This document shows positions 26,472 through 36,553 of a stretch of DNA of 64,000 nucleotides, piece by piece. The DNA comes from Cupriavidus cauae. Its GTDB lineage: Bacteria; Pseudomonadota; Gammaproteobacteria; Burkholderiales; Burkholderiaceae. The position numbers and the translations under genes are program-made. Each line of letters begins with the position of its first letter. Positions within the stretch are counted from its first letter, which is position 1. The stretch is taken from assembly GCF_008632125.1 (NCBI RefSeq), contig NZ_VWRN01000053.1:186001-250000 (forward strand), in the 5' to 3' direction. The notes beneath the pieces are model-generated. The model was not told the DNA's origin, searched no databases, and was given only the letters and a program-made list of their open reading frames with translations.

Positions 26472-27134
26472 TCAGCCCGCCGCGCTGCGCGCCTTGCCCT
26501 TGGCGGCGGCCGCGGCCGGGGCCCGCTCGGGCCGCGCCCGGATGCCCTCGACCAGCGTACGCACCATCGCATCGGCCAGGCGCTCGCGCGCGTGCTCGTC
26601 GGCATCGGCCTCGGGGCGATACCAGATCAGCGACCACTGGATGCCGCCCAGCAAGGTCTTCACCGCGATCGACAGATCGGCATCGGCGGCCAGCGAGCCA
26701 TCGCGCCTCGCCGCCGCGGCCTGGTCCTTGAACAGACGCTCGAAGCGGTCGCGGCTCGCGATCAGTTCGTCCAGCGTCTGCCGTTGCGACGGCGTGGTCG
26801 CGCCGAAGCGATGCATCTGCACGCCCTGCGCCACCACGCTCTCGAAGGTATGGTGTTCAAGCACGGCAACCGCATGCGCGCGCAGCATCGCCGCCAGCAC
26901 GGTGACGCCATCGCCCTCGACCTTGCGGGCAGGCTCCACCGCTTCGAACAACAGCCGCATGCCTTCGCGATGCACCTCGAAGAACAGGTCGATCTTCGAC
27001 GCGTAATGATGGTAGATGCGTCCCTTGGTCGCGCCGAGCCGCCGCGCGACGTCGTCGATGCTGGTGGCATGGAACCCTTGTTCCATGAAGCATTCGGCGG
27101 CCTGGTTCAGGATTTCCTGCTTGCTTGGGGTCAT
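26472..27134 (-). CDS. TetR family transcriptional regulator
   Basis: A 220-residue repressor. The N-terminal HTH (residues about 5-55) reads EILNQAAECFMEQGFHATSIDDVARRLGATKGRIYHHYASKIDLFFEV. The C-terminal helical ligand domain ends in an Ala/Lys-rich tail. Its ATG overlaps the stop of the upstream FMO gene (ATGA), so it is the last gene of the denD-like/FMO/tetR operon and probably autoregulates that operon through the dyad at 29670-29680 (inference). Confidence 0.94.
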   Translation of the reverse strand: MTPSKQEILNQAAECFMEQGFHATSIDDVARRLGATKGRIYHHYASKIDLFFEVHREGMRLLFEAVEPARKVEGDGVTVLAAMLRAHAVAVLEHHTFESVVAQGVQMHRFGATTPSQRQTLDELIASRDRFERLFKDQAAAARRDGSLAADADLSIAVKTLLGGIQWSLIWYRPEADADEHARERLADAMVRTLVEGIRARPERAPAAAAAKGKARSAAG

Positions 27135-28537
27135 GCCGCCCCTCCCCGGGCGATATCGCGAAACAGTTCTCTGGCGTAGCGGCGGAAGTCCACCTCCAGC
27201 GTATAGCGCGCCGAGCCGACGAAGCGGCGCGACACGTAGCGCCGATGGGCATCGATCTCCGCCATCATGCCGTGCGGGCCCGGCAGCCGCACCTCGTTGG
27301 CGAGCACCGCGGCCAGCCATTTGCCCTGGATCTCGACCAGCGGAATGGTCGGGCCGATCGGCTGCACCAGCCCGAGCAGGAACAGCCCGTGCCGCCCCGG
27401 CGGCATCATGCGGCGATAGAGTTCCGCCTTGCCGTCCGCGACCTCGAACACCTGCCGATCGAGAAACGGAAAGCTGGCCCGATAGCCGGTGGCGTGGATG
27501 ATCGCATCGACGGCCTCGCGCGTGCCGTCCTCGAACTCGACATGGTGGCCATCGAGCCTGCGGATGTTCGGCTTGATGCGGATCCAGCCATGACCGCAGT
27601 ACGGGATCAGCTCCTGGCTCAGCGTCGCATGCTCGCGCCAGATCTCGTGGCGCGGCCGCGGAATGCCGACGCGCGCCTGGTCGCCGGTGGCCAGATATGC
27701 CAGCCAGCGCACCAGCGTGCGCGTGACGCGCGTCGGCAGATGCAGGCGCCGCGCGAAGAAGGCCGACCAGCGATCGGTCGGATGGCCCATGATGTATTTC
27801 GGCATGATCCACGCGCTGCGCCGCGTCGAGATCCATGTCCGCTTCGCCGACTTGCAGACGTCGACGGCGATGTCGACCGCGGAATTGCCGATGCCGACGA
27901 TCAGCACGTTCCTGTCGCGGAACGGCTCGGCGGTGCGGTAGTGATGCGAATGGATCTGCTCGCCGGAAAACGCGCCGTCGAAGCTGGGCCAGCGCGGGTC
28001 CCACAGATGGCCGTTGGCGACGATCACCGCGCGATAGCGCCGGCTGCTGCCATCCCCGAGCGTGACGCGCCAGCTGCCGTCGCCGGCCGGCTCCACGCGC
28101 TCGACCCGCGTGTTGAAGCGGATATGCGGCGGGATGCCGAAGCGCTCGGCATAGGCTTCCAGATATTCGATGACCTCGTAGTGCGACAGGAAATCCGGAT
28201 AGTGGTCGGGGATCGGGAAATCGGAATAGCCGAGGTTGGTGCGGCTGGTGTCGATATGCAGGCTGCGATAGGCCGACGACATGCCGTTGTCGTTTTCGTA
28301 GCGCCACATGCCGCCGATCTTCGAGCCCAGTTCGAAGCAATCGAACGCGATGCCCTTCTCCTTCAGCGCCTTGGCGGCGGTCACCCCGGACGAGCCCGCG
28401 CCGACGATGCAGACCGGCAGCGCGGCAACCTCGGGCGACAGCCGCTCGTCGAAGCGCATCGGGGTGTCGGCCTGCCGCTCCTGTTCACTGGTGGAGAGCG
28501 GGCCGCTGCGGCGGAATCCGATCGCGGGGTTCCTCAT
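27131..28537 (-). CDS. Flavin-containing monooxygenase-like NAD(P)/FAD oxidoreductase
   Basis: A 468-residue class B flavoprotein monooxygenase relative. The FAD-binding GxGxxG is PVCIVGAGSSGVTAAKAL (about residues 35-52). The FMO-type fingerprint is FSGEQIHSHHYR, the NADPH-binding GxGxxG is VLIVGIGNSAVDIA, and IIHATGYRASFPFLD lies near the C-terminus. It would oxygenate a nucleophilic N or S atom or do a Baeyer-Villiger reaction. The start at 28537 overlaps the stop of the dehydrogenase gene (ATGA); a later Met at 28459 is the alternative. Middle gene of a three-gene operon. Confidence 0.92.
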   Translation of the reverse strand: MRNPAIGFRRSGPLSTSEQERQADTPMRFDERLSPEVAALPVCIVGAGSSGVTAAKALKEKGIAFDCFELGSKIGGMWRYENDNGMSSAYRSLHIDTSRTNLGYSDFPIPDHYPDFLSHYEVIEYLEAYAERFGIPPHIRFNTRVERVEPAGDGSWRVTLGDGSSRRYRAVIVANGHLWDPRWPSFDGAFSGEQIHSHHYRTAEPFRDRNVLIVGIGNSAVDIAVDVCKSAKRTWISTRRSAWIMPKYIMGHPTDRWSAFFARRLHLPTRVTRTLVRWLAYLATGDQARVGIPRPRHEIWREHATLSQELIPYCGHGWIRIKPNIRRLDGHHVEFEDGTREAVDAIIHATGYRASFPFLDRQVFEVADGKAELYRRMMPPGRHGLFLLGLVQPIGPTIPLVEIQGKWLAAVLANEVRLPGPHGMMAEIDAHRRYVSRRFVGSARYTLEVDFRRYARELFRDIARGGAA

Positions 28538-29589
28538 GCCGTCCCCTTGCCGCGCAGGGACGCGCCGAGGTTGGCCCCGAGGTTGGCTCCGACGTCGGCT
28601 CCGACGTCGGCCCCGCGGTTGGCCCCGAGGTCGGCCCCGAGGTAGGCGCCGAGAATCGCGTCGAAATCGGCATCGGCATGCAGGCCCAGCGCGCTGGCCC
28701 TGTCCGACGTGAAGGCCCGCGGCCACCCGTCGACCACCCGCTGGAGCGTGGGGTCGGGCTCGTAGCGGACCCGCGCCGCGGCTTCATCGCCGGCCACGCG
28801 ACGCAGCGCGGCGACCATCTCCGCGACGGTGATCGACAGCGACGGCAGGTTCAGCGCCCGGTCGTGCGGCAGTCGTTCCGCCGGCAGATCGTGCATGGCG
28901 ATCAGGGCGCGGGCCACGGCCTGCGCCGACGCCACCGGCATCCGCGTGTCCGGATGCAGGCCGCAGACGACATCGCGGCCGGCCAGCGGCTCGCGCACGA
29001 TCGCGGCGATGCGGTCGGACACCGCCGGCGATGGCGCGCCGTCGCGGATCAGCACGATCGGCAGGCGCAGCGCGCGTGCGTCGACGCGGCCGCGGCGGCT
29101 GTAGTCGGCCAGCAGCAGTTCGGCGATGGCCTTGTGCGTGCCATAGGTCGTGTCGGGCTCGGCGCGCAGGCCATCGCCGACCGTCGCGGGCAGGTCGCCG
29201 CCGAAGACCGCGATCGAGCTGGCCAGCACCAGCCGGGGCGGCTTGCCGAAGCCGGCGATCAGCTCGCGCAGGGCCTCCACATGCAGGCGATAGGCGCGCG
29301 GCTCGTCGGCTTCGGCCTCCAGCGTCAGGCTGGCCGCCAGATGGAACACGCTGTCCGGCGCCAGGGCCGCCAATTGGGCCGCAAAGCCGGGCTCGGCCAG
29401 GTCGCCGCGCAGCACCGTGCGCCGGCACGGCGCGTCGCCGGCCAGCGGCACATCGGCCCGGTCTGCGAGCACCAGTTCCTCGATCCGGCACGGCGTGCCG
29501 CCGGCGTCGGCCAGGCTTCCCCGCGCGATCAACGCGCGTAGCAGCGCGGTGCCGATAAAGCCGGCCGCGCCCGTGATCAGAACCCGCAT
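28534..29589 (-). CDS. NAD-dependent epimerase/dehydratase, DenD (D-erythronate dehydrogenase)-like
   Basis: A 351-residue extended short-chain dehydrogenase. The Rossmann glycine motif is LITGAAGFIGTALLRALIARG at the N-terminus. The catalytic pair YGTHK is near residue 150, after LVLASSIAVFGGDLP. The overall pattern resembles D-erythronate dehydrogenase (DenD), but the partners known for that pathway (DenK, DenT) are absent, so the substrate is open. The last 30-35 residues are repeats of Gly-Ala-Asp/Asn-Leu/Val encoded by 12-bp units (28550-28645), beyond the normal end. First gene of the operon, with a clear promoter upstream. Confidence 0.88.
   Translation of the reverse strand: MRVLITGAAGFIGTALLRALIARGSLADAGGTPCRIEELVLADRADVPLAGDAPCRRTVLRGDLAEPGFAAQLAALAPDSVFHLAASLTLEAEADEPRAYRLHVEALRELIAGFGKPPRLVLASSIAVFGGDLPATVGDGLRAEPDTTYGTHKAIAELLLADYSRRGRVDARALRLPIVLIRDGAPSPAVSDRIAAIVREPLAGRDVVCGLHPDTRMPVASAQAVARALIAMHDLPAERLPHDRALNLPSLSITVAEMVAALRRVAGDEAAARVRYEPDPTLQRVVDGWPRAFTSDRASALGLHADADFDAILGAYLGADLGANRGADVGADVGANLGANLGASLRGKGTA
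28550..28645. repeat. 12-bp tandem array encoding the DenD-like tail
   Basis: About seven units of GGTTGGCCCCGA / GTCGGCTCCGAC type, in frame as the Gly-Ala-Asp-Val-like tail of the dehydrogenase. It lies just before the ATGA overlap with the monooxygenase gene. Confidence 0.85.
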
Positions 29590-29666
29590 GCCTTTGTCTC
29601 CTTGTCGTCGTTTGTTGTCTTTCTTCTGGTCGTTCTTGTCGAAGGTCCGGCCTTCCTTGCGAGAAC

Positions 29667-29695
29667 ATACTACTCGGTAGGTTTTAGTGCGTCAA
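29667..29695 (-). promoter_or_regulatory. Promoter of the denD-like/FMO/tetR operon with an embedded operator dyad
   Basis: On the minus strand: -35 TTGACG (29695-29690), 17-bp spacer, -10 TAGTAT (29672-29667). A dyad CTAC-N3-GTAG (29670-29680) overlaps the -10 and the spacer, where a TetR repressor would block polymerase. The tetR gene closing this operon is the likely ligand-responsive partner. Confidence 0.75.
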
Positions 29696-29833
29696 AAAAA
29701 TACCGACGCGGCATGGCGCAGCGTCGGCAGGGAAGGACTGTGGCCGCGGGGCCGCGGCCGCGACCGGGATCGGACCGGCCTGGACCGGACGGAACCGCCA
29801 CCGCACGCAAAAAGTCTGCAGGATTTCAACCGC

Positions 29834-31258
29834 CTATCTGGCCCCGCCGCGCGGCAGCCACTCCGCCGCGTCGCTGCCCAGCGGCACGGACGGCTGCTCC
29901 CAGCGCGCCGGGGTTTCCGACAGCTGCGCGGCGTGGCGCACCGTGGTCAGCATGCCGAAACCGGACGGCACTGCTTCCAGCAGGTCGCTGATGTCGTCGA
30001 TGCGCTGATCCGGCGCCTGCAGCCCCTCCTCGATCCGCCCCAGACCGCGCAGCCATTGCGCGGTCTGCGCCAGCGACACGCGCACGTGCCAGCTGCCGCC
30101 CTCGGTGGCGCGCCGGTGCAGCGCCGCCATCGCTCCCACCGCCAGCAGATAGCCGGCGGCGTGGTCGAGCACCTGGGCGGGCAACGGGCGCGGCGCGTCG
30201 CTGCCGGCGGCGCGGGCCTCGGCATCGTTGAAGCCGGTAGCGGTCTGCACCAGCGAATCGAAGCCGCGCTTGCCCGCCCACGGCCCGACATGGCCATAGG
30301 CCGACAGCGAGACATAGACGATGCCCGGCCGGGCGCGCGCCGCCGCCTCCGGGCCGAAGCCCAGCGCGGCGAGCCCGCCGGGCCGGTAGCCCTGCAGGAA
30401 GACATCGGCGCCGTGCAGCAGCTTGTGCAGCGTGTGCTTGTCGTCGGCATCGCGCAGATCGAGCTGGCAGGAGCGCTTGCCGCGGCCGGTGTCGATCACC
30501 AGCGGCGCGATCGACGGCAGATGCGGCGCGGTGACCAGCAGCACGTCGGCGCCATGCGCGGCCAGCGTACGGCCGGCGACCGGGCCGGCGATGATCCGCG
30601 TGAATTCGAGCACGCGCACGCCCGACAGCGGGCGCGCATCCTGCGCCGGCAGGTCCGGCAAGGGCATCGGCGGCGCGTCGCCGATCCGCTCGATCACGAC
30701 CGGCGGCAGCTCGCGCAACGCGGCCGCCTGCGGATGGCGGTCCCACTCGTCGAAGCTGCGCATCGCCGCGACCACCAGGCCCGCATCGGAAGCGGCGGTC
30801 TCGAAGGCCTCGGCGTCCCATTTGCCCAGCGCAGCCTGCACCTCGTCCTTCTGGTTGGCGCAGCCGAGCAGGCGCAGCACGCCGTCGCGGTGATGCAGGA
30901 AGTTGGTGTGCAGCCGGACCCAGCGGCCGTCGCCGCAGCGATAGGCGCCCGCGATCTTGTCCCACAGCTCCGGCGCGGGGCCGCCGTCGACGCGCAGATA
31001 GCGTTCGCTGCGGAATTCCGCGATGGCGTGGCGCATGTCCACGGCGACCTGCTGCCAGCGGCCCGTGCGCTGCTGCCACAGCGCGGCGGCGGCCAGCGCG
31101 GAAGCGGCCAGGCTGGCCTGCGCGGCGGTGCCGACCGCGAACGACGACGGCAGCACCGGTTCGGCGCCGCTCAGCCGCGCCTGCGCAAGGGCGGCCTCGG
31201 GCAGGCCGGTGACGCGCCACAGCGCGGCAAGGGTGGCGGCGGGATCGGGCGATGGCAT
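29834..31258 (-). CDS. CaiB/BaiF family CoA-transferase, divergent long form
   Basis: A 474-residue type III CoA-transferase. The recognisable core begins in the middle (SGVRVLEFTRIIAGPVAGRTLAAHGADVLLVTAP, about residues 240-275), with DVFLQGYRPGGLAALGFG and VYVSLSAYGHVGPWAGKRGFDSLVQTATG after it. The N-terminal 230 residues correspond to the other half of the intertwined fold, so the order is permuted or duplicated relative to the 406-residue enzyme at 6015. The nucleophile expected in the LDHAAGYLLAVGAMAAL segment appears as Asp. GAGGAG precedes the ATG. Single gene; substrate unknown. Confidence 0.88.
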   Translation of the reverse strand: MPSPDPAATLAALWRVTGLPEAALAQARLSGAEPVLPSSFAVGTAAQASLAASALAAAALWQQRTGRWQQVAVDMRHAIAEFRSERYLRVDGGPAPELWDKIAGAYRCGDGRWVRLHTNFLHHRDGVLRLLGCANQKDEVQAALGKWDAEAFETAASDAGLVVAAMRSFDEWDRHPQAAALRELPPVVIERIGDAPPMPLPDLPAQDARPLSGVRVLEFTRIIAGPVAGRTLAAHGADVLLVTAPHLPSIAPLVIDTGRGKRSCQLDLRDADDKHTLHKLLHGADVFLQGYRPGGLAALGFGPEAAARARPGIVYVSLSAYGHVGPWAGKRGFDSLVQTATGFNDAEARAAGSDAPRPLPAQVLDHAAGYLLAVGAMAALHRRATEGGSWHVRVSLAQTAQWLRGLGRIEEGLQAPDQRIDDISDLLEAVPSGFGMLTTVRHAAQLSETPARWEQPSVPLGSDAAEWLPRGGAR

Positions 31259-31316
31259 GGCGCTCCTCGTGAACGATGGGGGTGGGATGGCAATGCGATG
31301 GCGACGGTGGGGTCGG

Positions 31317-31368
31317 CACATCGAATCGGCAAATCGAATCGGCAAATCGAATCGGCAAATCGAACCGG
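31317..31368. repeat. Four 13-bp tandem repeats upstream of the CoA-transferase
   Basis: CACATCGAATCGG, CAAATCGAATCGG twice and CAAATCGAACCGG. They lie about 60-110 bp upstream of the CoA-transferase start, in its probable leader, so they could affect expression when the copy number changes. Confidence 0.92.
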
Positions 31369-31615
31369 TGGCTGCAGCGCGGGCGCGCGCGGCCGGGCCG
31401 CTTCGGGATGCACAGGAACTCCATGCTAGCGCGCCGCCCAAGATTGCGCGCGCGGCGGATGCGCCGGCACGGTAAAATCACCGGTTCCCGCCAACCTGCC
31501 GGGCCCTCCGGGGCGCCGGCGCGCTGGCCCGGCGCAAATCTGCGCCGTTCCTTACCACGAATTCGAATCCGCCCTGTAGCCGGCCGCGCGACCCGCGGCC
31601 CAACCTGGCCAAACC

Positions 31616-33373
<1,758 letters not shown>

Positions 33374-33441
33374 TTGCCGCGGCCCACGCCGGCGCGCCGA
33401 GGAATCGGCGCCCGGCGCCATCTCCAACCCCAAACTTCATC

Positions 33442-33660
33442 ATGCAGACCCTGACCTTCCCGCTGGACCGCGAGCACATCGCGCTGAACGATCTGCTCAA
33501 GCTGGCCGGCGTGGCCGACAGCGGCGGCGCCGGCAAGGCGCTGGTCGCGGCCGGCGAGGTCGCGGTCGACGGCGTGGCCGAATCGCGCAAGACCGCCAAG
33601 ATCCGCGCGGGCCAGGTGGTGACGTTGCCTGGCGTGACGATCCGGGTGGTGGCGGCCTGA
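33442..33660 (+). CDS. Small S4-domain RNA-binding protein
   Basis: A 72-residue protein, essentially one S4 domain, like E. coli YbcJ. The signature is IALNDLLKLAGVADSGGAGKALVAAGEVAVDG, followed by RKTAKIRAGQVVTL. It probably binds structured RNA or the ribosome. It lies 68 bp after glnS on the same strand and may be co-transcribed. A 12-bp repeat tract begins just after its stop. Confidence 0.9.
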   Translation: MQTLTFPLDREHIALNDLLKLAGVADSGGAGKALVAAGEVAVDGVAESRKTAKIRAGQVVTLPGVTIRVVAA

Positions 33661-33674
33661 GGGCTGCTTGGGAG

Positions 33675-33786
33675 CCGAGCGCTGCTCGAGACCACCCGAG
33701 GGCCGCTCGAGGGCCGCTTGAGCGCCGCTCGAGGACCGCTCGAGGACCGCTCGAAGAGCACTCGAGGGCAACTCGAGCGCTGCTGG
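33675..33786. repeat. CTCGAGGACCGC-type tandem repeats
   Basis: About nine units of roughly 12 bp (CTCGAGGGCCGC, CTCGAGGACCGC and relatives) with a CTCGAG core, starting close to the stop of the S4 gene. Because the unit contains the palindrome CTCGAG, the tract can also fold locally. Confidence 0.85.
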
Positions 33787-33881
33787 AGCAGGATCCGGGC
33801 ACCACATAAGCGCCCCATCGGGCGCTATCTCGCTACGTGACCGCCGGCGATGCGCCGACGACAGAACCAAAGGACAACGCC

Positions 33882-34265
33882 ATGCCGATCGCTTTCTGGT
33901 GCGTGCTGATCGCCGGCATCCTGCCCATCGTCACGGTGGGCATCGCCAAATGGGGCGCGCCCGGCTTCGACAACCACGATCCGCGCGCCTGGCTGGAGCG
34001 GCAGACCGGCCGCGCCCGCCGCGCGGACCTCGCCCACCGCAACCACTTCGAGGCCTTTCCGCTGTTCGCCGCCGCGGTGCTGTGCGCCAGCCACCTGCAG
34101 GCGCCGCAGGCGCGCATCGACGAGCTGGCGGTCGCATTCATCGTGATCCGCGTGCTCTACACCGTCTGCTACCTGGCCGACCGCGCCACGCTGCGTTCGC
34201 TGTGCTGGACGCTCGGCTTCCTCTGCGTGCTGGGCATTTTCCTGCTGCCCGTGCTGGTGCCCTGA
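33882..34265 (+). CDS. MAPEG family membrane protein
   Basis: A 127-residue integral membrane protein of the MAPEG superfamily (glutathione-transferase-related in eukaryotes). Four hydrophobic segments are seen, and the diagnostic region RADLAHRNHFEAFPLFAAAVLCA (about residues 47-69). RVLYTVCYLADRATLRS and a final helix follow. AAAGGA precedes ATG 33882; an in-frame ATG 45 bp upstream is less likely. Function in bacteria is not established. Confidence 0.88.
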   Translation: MPIAFWCVLIAGILPIVTVGIAKWGAPGFDNHDPRAWLERQTGRARRADLAHRNHFEAFPLFAAAVLCASHLQAPQARIDELAVAFIVIRVLYTVCYLADRATLRSLCWTLGFLCVLGIFLLPVLVP

Positions 34266-34392
34266 AAGAGACCGTTGACTTCTGTCACAGGTCGACCCGG
34301 CGACACCTGAAATCCCGAAATCTTCTGTAGAATCAGCGCTTTGCAAAATTTGGCCCCGGCTCTTTCGCCTGGGTGCGACGGGACGGGGAATC

Positions 34393-34713
34393 ATGATCGG
34401 GATTGGACTGGGGGATGTGGTGGCGGCTTCGCTCGCTGCCGCAGGGGCGTGCTTGATCTGCAGCATTCCGCGCGATTTTGTCGGCCATCTGCGCAACTTC
34501 CCCGGCTGGGTGATGCGCACCTACGGCCGCCGCGCCCTGGTGATCCCGGTGCTGGTGATGCTGGTCGTCGGCCGCCTGGTCGAGCTCGGCGTCAACGGGC
34601 AGATCGACAGTCCCGCCGGGCAGGCGATGGTGATCGCCGCCGCCTTCCTCGCGCTGGTGATCGCCTCCGCGGTGCTGCGCTTCTACTTCAGCGATTACCG
34701 CAAGTCACGCTGA
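34393..34713 (+). CDS. Small hypothetical membrane protein
   Basis: A 106-residue protein that I do not recognise. Three hydrophobic stretches (about residues 5-24, 47-62 and 78-96) are separated by short basic loops (RDFVGHLRNFPGWVMRTYGRR), and the end is basic (FYFSDYRKSR). GGGGA is close to ATG 34393. A TAGAAT hexamer 60 bp upstream (34328) could be a -10, without a good -35. Confidence 0.7.
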   Translation: MIGIGLGDVVAASLAAAGACLICSIPRDFVGHLRNFPGWVMRTYGRRALVIPVLVMLVVGRLVELGVNGQIDSPAGQAMVIAAAFLALVIASAVLRFYFSDYRKSR

Positions 34714-34979
34714 CCGCCGCGCCGCGCCGCGCGTGCGGAGCATCCCGCGCGCGGGCGCCGTCGATTCCGCAGTCGATCCCGCTGCGGTTTCCTTTGCCGC
34801 CTTCTCTGCCGTTTGTGCTGCGGTGTCGGCTGCTGGTTCCGGCACCCTTCCCTTCCCGCTTCCTCACCATGCCATCCGCACCGTCATGCAGGCGGTGATC
34901 GGGTAACATGCGCGCTTTGCCGGCCGTGCCGGGCATCCTGCCCGCGCCATCGGCCGGCGCGCCGCCTCCCTCTTCCCCC

Positions 34980-35528
34980 ATGGCCCTGAAGTCCACCATC
35001 TGCAAAGCCGAGCTGTCGATCTCCGATATGGACCGGCATTACTACGGCACCCACGCGCTGACCGTCGCGCAGCACCCGTCCGAGAACGACGCCCGCATGA
35101 TGGTGCGGCTGCTGGCGTTCGCCTGCGAGGCCAGCGAGACGCTGACCCTGACCCGCGGGCTCGACGAACCCGACGAGCCGGACCTGTGGGAGCGCAGCCT
35201 GACCGGCGAGATCGAACACTGGATCGACCTGGGCCAGCCCGACGAGACGCGGCTCAAGCGCGCCGCCTCGCGCGCCGCGCGCGTGACCGTGTTCGCCTAC
35301 CAGCCCGCCAGCGCGCGCGAATGGTGGAAGGGCATCGCGGGCAAGGCCGGCAAGCTGCGCAACCTGACCGTGCATGCGGTGCCGGGCGAGGCGGTCGACG
35401 CGCTGGCCGGCATGGCCCGCCGGGCGATGCGGCTGACGGTGACGATCCAGGACGGCGAGATCTGGTTCAGTGACGACGAGCGCAGCGTGCAGCTGCGCCT
35501 GGATACCTGGCAACGGGCCGACGCCTGA
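34980..35528 (+). CDS. yaeQ: YaeQ family protein
   Basis: A 182-residue protein that follows E. coli YaeQ along its whole length: start MALKSTICKAELSISDMDRHYY, then HPSENDARMMVRLLAFA, TRGLDEPDEPDLW, HWIDLGQPDETRLKRAASRA and TIQDGEIWFSDDERS. The fold is PD-(D/E)XK nuclease-like, but the biological role is unsettled. ATG 34980 reproduces the conserved N-terminus. No clear ribosome binding site. Single gene. Confidence 0.95.
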   Translation: MALKSTICKAELSISDMDRHYYGTHALTVAQHPSENDARMMVRLLAFACEASETLTLTRGLDEPDEPDLWERSLTGEIEHWIDLGQPDETRLKRAASRAARVTVFAYQPASAREWWKGIAGKAGKLRNLTVHAVPGEAVDALAGMARRAMRLTVTIQDGEIWFSDDERSVQLRLDTWQRADA

Positions 35529-35681
35529 CGCCAGACGCCAAACCCCTCAACGCTTGCGAGTACACTGCCGGCTCGGCAGCACCGCGCGCGCCAGCCATGG
35601 CCGCGCGGCCCCGTGCGCCGAATCACCACGCGCATCGCGGCCCCTAGGGCCGCGCCGCGCAGTCACACAAAGGAAAGACCG

Positions 35682-36029
35682 ATGATCACCACTCCTTCCG
35701 GCCTGCAATACGAAGACACCGTGACCGGCCAGGGCGCCGAAGCGACCGCGGGCAAGCACGTCACCGTCCATTACACCGGCTGGCTGTACGAGAACGGCCA
35801 GGCCGGCCGCAAATTCGATTCGAGCAAGGATCGCAACGATCCCTTCGTGTTCCCGCTGGGCGCCGGTCATGTGATCCGCGGCTGGGACGAAGGCGTGCAG
35901 GGCATGAAGGTGGGCGGCACGCGCCGGCTGGTGATTCCCGCCGACCTGGGCTATGGCGCACGCGGCGCCGGCGGCGTGATTCCGCCGAACGCCACGCTGC
36001 TGTTTGAAGTGGAACTGCTGGCCGTCTGA
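35682..36029 (+). CDS. FKBP-type peptidyl-prolyl cis-trans isomerase
   Basis: A 115-residue single-domain FKBP. Signatures: [58 protein letters not shown] and [14 protein letters not shown]. All aromatic and acidic active-site residues of the FKBP pocket appear present. There is no signal peptide, so it is cytoplasmic. AAGGA precedes ATG 35682. TACACT at 35561 may be the -10. Confidence 0.96.
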   Translation: MITTPSGLQYEDTVTGQGAEATAGKHVTVHYTGWLYENGQAGRKFDSSKDRNDPFVFPLGAGHVIRGWDEGVQGMKVGGTRRLVIPADLGYGARGAGGVIPPNATLLFEVELLAV

Positions 36030-36047
36030 GGCGGTTGACGCTCCAGA

Positions 36048-36073
36048 AAGACTGAGCCGGCAGGCCGGCTCAG
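36048..36073 (-). terminator. Stem-loop between convergent genes, terminator for the minus-strand gene
   Basis: CTGAGCCGGC (36052-36061) pairs perfectly with GCCGGCTCAG (36064-36073). On the minus strand it is followed by TCTTTCT and it covers the stop codon of the 106-residue gene. The plus strand lacks a T-run. Confidence 0.55.
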
Positions 36074-36390
36074 AAGCCGATCGACGCGTTGCCGACGTCG
36101 ACGCGGACCCGATCGCGGCCCAGGATATGCGCGGCATGCCGCGCGTACTCCCGGGCCCAGTCCGGATCGCCGGTGAAGCGCTGCTCGCCCGAGAAGCGCG
36201 CCACGCTGAGGATCTTGTCGATGACCAGCACCTTGCCCACCGGGCTGGAAGCCTGGCAGTCGAGCTCCGCATACTCCCGATCGAACCAGCGCCAGCCGGC
36301 ATCGTCGCTGATGCCCGCAAGTTCGGTATCGCCGATGGTGAACTCGAATTCCTTGCCGGTGCCGAAGGCCACCGTAAGCGTTCGCGCCAT
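36070..36390 (-). CDS. Small hypothetical protein
   Basis: A 106-residue protein with no recognised family. It starts MARTLTVAFGTGKEFEFTIGDTEL and is probably a small alpha/beta cytoplasmic protein, with a conserved-looking WRWFDREYAELDCQ segment. AGGAGGG lies 8 nt before the ATG at 36390, which decides the start against an in-frame upstream Met. Its stop lies within the stem-loop shared with the FKBP gene. Divergent from chaC. Confidence 0.72.
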   Translation of the reverse strand: MARTLTVAFGTGKEFEFTIGDTELAGISDDAGWRWFDREYAELDCQASSPVGKVLVIDKILSVARFSGEQRFTGDPDWAREYARHAAHILGRDRVRVDVGNASIGF

Positions 36391-36553
36391 AGTCCATCCC
36401 TCCTGGTAGTTGGCAGCCATTGTAAGGACGGCGCAACATCGGCCGCCACCCCGCCGGCAGCGGGTGGCGCCGTACCGTTGCCCCACGCCGACATCCCACC
36501 GCCATGTGGTGTAGCAAGCCTCCCGCTGCCCGGCTTTGCATTATGCTTGCACC

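Noticed and set aside
28534-29589. Firm assignment of the dehydrogenase as D-erythronate dehydrogenase in a four-carbon acid pathway
   Set aside because: Similarity is suggestive, but the other pathway genes are absent and the neighbours are an FMO-type oxygenase and tetR.
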